Positions 58,659-64,000 of a stretch of DNA of 64,000 bases are shown here, piece after piece. The first letter of the stretch is position 1. Each line of letters begins with the position of its first letter. Source of the stretch: Gadus chalcogrammus (lineage: Eukaryota > Chordata > Actinopteri > Gadiformes > Gadidae); the NCBI RefSeq assembly GCF_026213295.1, contig NC_079426.1:22799543-22863542 (forward strand), given 5' to 3'. The position numbers were made by a program, and so were the translations under genes. Below the pieces are notes generated by a model. That model had not been told where the DNA came from and did not search any database. It was given only the letters and a program-made list of their open reading frames with translations.

Positions 58659-58699
58659 GTGATGCCGGCAGCGGTAAGAAGGCCTGAGAACAGCGACAG

Positions 58700-58870
58700 A
58701 GAAGCCAGGTGCCAGAGCTCTATTTAAGCTGCTCAGCGCACTGTCTGCTCGGTGTGCACCAGCCGAGAGATCACAGCCCGCCCGACCCCGTCCCGCCTCC
58801 AACCCCGGTGTGTGCGGGCTGATGTGTGCGGGCCTGAGTAAACTTCCGTGCGTACTTGCGCGCGGTAGGG
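58700..58870. promoter_or_regulatory. GC-rich segment with TATA-like box, possible promoter
   Basis: CTCTATTTAAGC at about 58717 is followed by GC-rich, CpG-containing sequence to 58866. No downstream gene is recognised, so this is tentative. Confidence 0.2.
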
Positions 58871-58982
58871 AGGGAAGTTGGGGTTGCTTTCACGTTATGC
58901 TTGATTTAAAAAGTAGAGGCTTGGAATGGCAGCCCATGCCAATATACATTCGATTTTCCTCCCCATCGTCTCGATTAACTAA

Positions 58983-59114
<132 letters not shown>

Positions 59115-59191
59115 TAGTACTTTAAACGTGTTGACCGGTTAAAACGTCAACTCCTTCTACTCCTCCGTAAAATTGTGAGATTAAACAGCAA

Positions 59192-59194
59192 GGC

Positions 59195-59286
<92 letters not shown>
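59192..59286 (+). repeat. (CAGA)n microsatellite
   Basis: About 23 uninterrupted CAGA units. Confidence 0.95.
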
Positions 59287-62200
59287 GTGTGTATGGATGT
59301 ATGGATAGATTGTTGATTCAAACATATACATGTATACGCCTAGTAAATGTAGCTCTTGTTAGAACAACCTTTTAATGTTTGTGAACATATAGAGGATAGA
59401 TATAGATCTATACATTACCATGTATAGATCTCCTTTAATGCAGGCCTTCTCTGCAACCATACAGCACAGAGGGGTTAAAGGCCAAGGCCCACACCAAAAT
59501 CAAAGTTGGTTTGAGTAAAGCAAATTCCAACAGGGACAGCCTGCCTTTGTCCCAGTGGTACAGACTTAAGGCCAAAGTTGTGTTATTGTTCAGCTGGTCG
59601 GATAAGGGCAGGGCCATTCCAACCCCGCCACCCAAATATGTGTTGCAGTTAGCTACAGAGGATAGCCGACCACAGAGACAACACTGCTTAGGCTTCATTG
59701 TGGCCCCATACTTGTCTAACATTCTCGTTTACTCTCCGCCTGTATTCATGAACGTATCACACACAGAGATTACTCCTCGCTAAGTTCCTTTGTCTTGTGA
59801 TCCATATTTGAGTTGACAGATCACGACCCCCCCCCCCCCCCCCAACTCCCCCTCCCTCTCCCTCATCCAGCAACAGATAGACTCACTCTCACACACAGCC
59901 CTCGTTAGAGCCTTTCAGTTCACCAATCCACCTGTTTCCACACACTAGACCTCGGTTACACTGGTCAAATGCAATCAATTCCTATCTTCAATTGTAAACA
60001 TTGTTAAACTATAAAAATGATCAACCATTTCAAATTATACATATCCTTTTCCGAATAGTTGCCACAGTTGGGGCTGTATCCTTCAATAGGCCACATAGTT
60101 GTTAAACTGGAGAAGGCCTATACAGTTTCTCTTAAGCCCTGATAATGAACGCATGTATTGCCTATTCATGGCTTGTTTTATATTCATGAGTTACTATCTA
60201 ATGCTCCATCTTTCGGATAGCCTTAATCCCCGTGTCCTCCTTTGACGATAAAAAGAAATGCTCTTCAGTTTACGATTAATTCAATCTCAATCATAGTCGG
60301 GATTTGTTGCAGCCAATAAAACCCGTGGAGTGCGCGTGCGTGGAGGAGCGGAGCGATAAGCGTCCCGCGCGGCTCGGTGTGGCCGTGCGCGTGTCCAGCC
60401 GCTCCCCGGACCCCACCCCCGGGGTCGATAGGGGCTATCTTCACCTCCCAGAGTAGGACTTCAAAATGTCTCAAAACCCAGCTTGCAATCAAATAGTAAT
60501 TATTGTTTTTTTGAATTAGAGTAGGCTTGTATTGAGCGCGTTATATTTGTTTTTCATTTGATCGACCATCGATCAAGATGTTAACGATTTGTGGATCTTT
60601 TTAATGATTTTAATCAGATTGAGGTTTAAAGCTGAACATAAGTATACGATCACAAATTTTTCCTATTATCTTGATAACTTTACGCTTCAAATGAGGTAGG
60701 ACCACACTTTTTGATAATTTAATAGACAATATTTACTTATCGAATGTATTTTTGATCCATTTCATGAATTAATCGAGAAAGTAAATTGTAAGGTAAATGT
60801 AAAAATAATATAGGCTACATTGTAATAATAGCATATGCCCAAGGCCATATATTATTATTGTTGAAATGTTTCATTCAATACTAAACACGCACACATTAGG
60901 CTACACATTTGCTTATTTTCTTTTGTAAAACTTTGCTGGCCTCATTATTTTTTATAACGCACTTACAATCTCTGGCGTTAGACTCTATACTTCAAAGCAT
61001 AACTATTTCACGGGCTTGAACTCCGCATTACTAACTATCTGCCCTTTCTAATGCCTTTGGTCCACATATGCAGAACCAAACCAACAACCCTCCGCTGACC
61101 TACTTTCTGATGCTAAGAGATGCTCGCACTCTACGCTTCTCAGCGACACGGTGCACATTACACAGTTGCTTACAGTTGATAAAACACATTGTGTTCAACA
61201 AAGGTAGGCCTACACGTAACTGCCCGAGGAAGGAGAAGTCTATAGCAGACAGGTTTACTACTAAAAGTGTAGTTCCCGGAGCAGTGTACTGGCCAATCCC
61301 TCCCAGTCTGCAGCAGCCTATAATTGGGAGGGGATTTGGACGGACGGCAGGAGAGAAAGCTTTTTGGGGGAACGGTTCTCGTTCAGGGAAGAAAAGCTCT
61401 TTCAGCACAATGGGACAGGGGAGGTCCCCTCGTGATTAGCCCATTTAATGGAAAGGGTTTACTTAATTTCTGTATTCACTAGCGACCGTAAACAAAAGAG
61501 GGAACAGCACTCACATGTGTAAGTGCAACATGACGTTGACGTTTGCCATCATATGTGTCTGCTACATCAAGAACCCACAAAGAACGGACGAGCTTCATAA
61601 ACCCCTGGAAGGGCTTGTTTACAGAATCCAGTGATGCCGCAAACCCAACATACGATCCACATAATAATAAAACTAATAATAATAGTAATCCCGTAGCACC
61701 CGCTAAAAGATAGACTTGATGCAATGGAGCATATAAATGTGTATATTTGATTTAGAAATGTATACAACATAATCACGCAGGCAGGAAACAGAGAACATAT
61801 GAAGGTCAATCAGCTTTAGGCCTGGAGGAAAGAACGGAACGCCATGTGCATCAGTTTCATGTACTATTTCATATTTTATATTAAACCTCTTTTGCATAAA
61901 ATGTAACTTGTAAAATGTGCCGTTATTACTTCCAAACGAAGTGTAAAACAATCAAACCAACAAAAACGCCTAAAGCACTTGGTTGTACGTTTTGACAAAT
62001 ATTTTATGTAGGAACACCAAGTCAAGAAAAGTGAGGAAGGGATAGAAAAGAGAATGAGACGGGGAGCATTAATTATGTACAAGCATATTTCTACACCTAT
62101 TTTACAGACTGGGGATTTGATCGCGTTATTTGAGATAGGCTATACATAATTCAATATAAAATTTGAAATAAAAATAAAAATCTTATACAGTCATAAACGG

Positions 62201-62710
62201 ATCTGTTGCACAATTGTTTTATACCATGTAGCCGAACCTTCCCCACACAGGCTGGGACTGAAGTGTATTAAAATAAAGGTGCTTACGACTTAAATGATTG
62301 TCTGATGAAAAAAAAAAAGAGACAATTCTCACACCTCGTCTGTATGGCGCCTCACCATCACCACCAGTTTGACAAACCGGGGATGGTGAAGGCTGGAGAT
62401 CTGCGGTTATTCCTTCTCAACAATGCTCTTCTTTGTAAACCATGAATTTGAATAATTTGCCCTGGAAAAAAATCAAATAATAATAAAGACATATCATGCA
62501 AGTAAGCTAGTAGTGGTGGTGGTGTGGGGATGAGAGGGGCAGGTGGGGTCCTTGAAAGCGCTTTAAAAAAAACACGTGCTTCTATCTCTTTTTTTAATTA
62601 TTCATATGAATCCGTCCTTTTTTCATCCGCAATATATCATTAGTCTTTTTTTCTCAGGTCCATTTCCCTGCAAAATATTTCTCTTTTTGTTTTTGTTCTT
62701 TTTTTCCGTA
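59287..62710. other. Single-copy non-coding region, includes 3' side of the gene at 62711
   Basis: No gene recognised. A poly-C run of about 18 lies near 59826. 60310-60430 is CpG-rich beside CCAATAAAACC. 60480-60720 is AT-rich with many TAATTA/GATTAA-type homeodomain-like sites. 61291-61337 holds an imperfect inverted repeat (CCAATCCCTCCCA / TTGGGAGGGGATT). The part nearest 62711 is presumably the 3' UTR of the minus-strand exon. Confidence 0.4.
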
Positions 62711-62903
62711 TCATACATCGCACTCCGAGTCACTGGACGTGACGGACAGAATGGACGTGCCAGTGTCCACTCGTTCTGTCATACTGGAAACGCTGGTGGT
62801 AGGACTTGCCGCCGTCGAGGGCGACTCGGCGGAGCTGCGGGGAGTGAGGCCGGACTCTGAAAGGGACCGCATACCGTTCGGTCCTATTGCTTGGTGTTGG
62901 AGC
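62711..62903 (-). CDS. Terminal coding exon of an unidentified host gene
   Basis: On the minus strand a pyrimidine-rich acceptor (TTTTCTTCTCTTTAG) precedes an exon of 193 nt ending in TGA at 62713-62711. With two bases carried from the previous exon it reads [19 protein letters not shown], then [20 protein letters not shown] and a C-terminus [15 protein letters not shown]. The Ser/Thr-rich composition, strict acceptor and acidic end suggest a real C-terminus, for example of a transcriptional regulator. I cannot name the family. The preceding exon is not found within the 1.1 kb to the window end. Confidence 0.5.
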
Positions 62904-64000
62904 CTAAAGAGAAGAAAAGGGATGAAGAGAGGAAAATACATGGCAATTAGACCTGAGAATGTCCCCTCTGCAAAATAGGGTTCAGGACCGCCTTTCTTTC
63001 TCTTGCCGGCACCAGCCATGCATGCTTTTATCAAATAGCCAGCAGACAAGACCAGCTTTCAAGGAACAAAACCCGGCGCTATTTAGACTACCAAATGTGG
63101 AACAAATGTGACGTTTTGTCAAAAGTAATAATCGCGTGAATAGTGACCGGTTAGAATTTAAGCTCTTTGTCATATCAGTGTCATTTAATCTTTCACATCG
63201 GAAAAAAGCTAAAATTGGAGCTAAATATATAAAGGTGCAAAAATGTGACAGCATAGCATTTTATAAAGCTATATTTCTGACTGATAATGTATAATGTAAA
63301 GTGAAGCTGTGCAACGAGTGAGTGACGTCAGGATCGAGGTTACTCCAATCATCCTAAATGTTTATCTGCAATCCACTCACGATAATAACTCCCATCACAG
63401 CGAGATAATGGCGCTCTAGAAATATATCTCTTCATTTAGCAAAAAGATTAGAATAGAATTCATATGGCTAAGTATTATGAGCTAAGGCTTCTAATCAATT
63501 ATATCACGTCAGACCGATGATACTGCTAGCCTATCTGTTAGTAGTAGCCTGCAGTCTACATGTTATATTATGGCTTACAAATGAACGTATTTAATACCTA
63601 TTGCAATTTCAGAGAATATTTGTTTAGTAAGATCTTCTAGTGCTGCAGAGACAATATTTCGGCTAAAACAATCGGCCTAATGTTATATTATTATCCACAC
63701 GTGCAGAAGAGCGAACACGGCTTTGCCAACAGGATCAATAAAACAGTAAGCAGAAAATATTTAGACAGAGAAGTCTAATATCTTGACGTTTGGTAGTGGT
63801 TATGGAGTTGAATATAGGTCTACTCAAAAAATAAAAATTGTCTTTCCAATTTTTTTTTTAGCATTATTAACTTTATCTAAATGTGGGTATACTGTGAAGG
63901 CCCATACTAGCTCAGTGTTTATAGGCCTCAGAGCACATTTTGAGACAATTATTAATCTCAACTGATAATTAAGTGTAAACAAGTAGTTTTCTGTTTAATT
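62904..64000 (-). other. Putative intron and single-copy sequence to window end
   Basis: Upstream of the exon at 62711 on the minus strand. No other exon with convincing splice sites or coding motif is seen. AT-rich, no recognised repeats. Confidence 0.4.

Noticed and set aside
61068..61439. 123-codon plus-strand frame
   Set aside because: No recognisable domain and a competing 102-codon frame on the other strand; treated as non-coding.

Overview
This window looks like teleost fish genomic DNA dominated by transposable elements. The evidence is the mix of element types: a Ty3/Gypsy retrotransposon with chromodomain, BEL/Pao, L2- and Rex/CR1-like LINEs, hAT elements with 8-bp target duplications, PIF/Harbinger-like and Kolobok-like MITEs, and dense (CA)n, (GA)n and (CAGA)n microsatellites. 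There is no prokaryotic gene organisation. The species cannot be named from sequence alone.

Layout. Positions 1-13900 and 23781-37680 are two nearly identical copies of the same nested transposon block, offset by about 23.78 kb. Copy 1 ends at a 100-N assembly gap (13901-14000) with small indels accumulating beside it, so a false (haplotype or contig) duplication is at least as likely as a real tandem duplication. The block is a deep nest. An old minus-strand LINE (pieces at 21569-22517, 23842-24013, 34392-34552 and 44012-44320) is cut by a 1.3-kb hAT MITE (22526-23841), a Gypsy element (24014-34391) and a BEL/Pao element (34560-44004). The Gypsy holds a multi-exon hAT transposon (27873-33739), which holds a hAT MITE (29662-31075), which holds a Harbinger-like MITE (29893-30610). 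The BEL element holds an L2 LINE (38523-40340, TSD CTCTTCT), a TA-flanked MITE (37557-38453) and an L2-tail/minisatellite insertion (35907-36615).

14160-19985 is a head-to-tail series of three minus-strand LINE remnants, two of them missing the reverse transcriptase core. 20045-21564 is a TTAA-flanked Kolobok-like element. 44321-48100 holds further MITEs, a long minisatellite interrupted by two insertions, an L2 fragment and a GA/GAAA microsatellite.

The most unusual coding locus is 48777-52154 (+). It is a multi-exon gene remnant with a basic coiled-coil N-terminus, Cys-rich motifs and a putative RNase H-like core (IDFSENY, FFSDGP, and a Glu just before SHGKGAPDGVGG). It is flanked on both sides by a 13-bp repeat GTAACAGGGTTGC. 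I read it as a poorly characterised DDE-type transposase or transposase-derived family, disabled here by frameshifts.

From about 52155 to 64000 the sequence is mostly single-copy and non-coding: two CTCF-like motifs, microsatellites, possible conserved non-coding elements, and near the right end a minus-strand terminal coding exon (62711-62903) of a host gene I do not recognise. Apart from that exon, every coding stretch derives from mobile elements and nearly all are broken.
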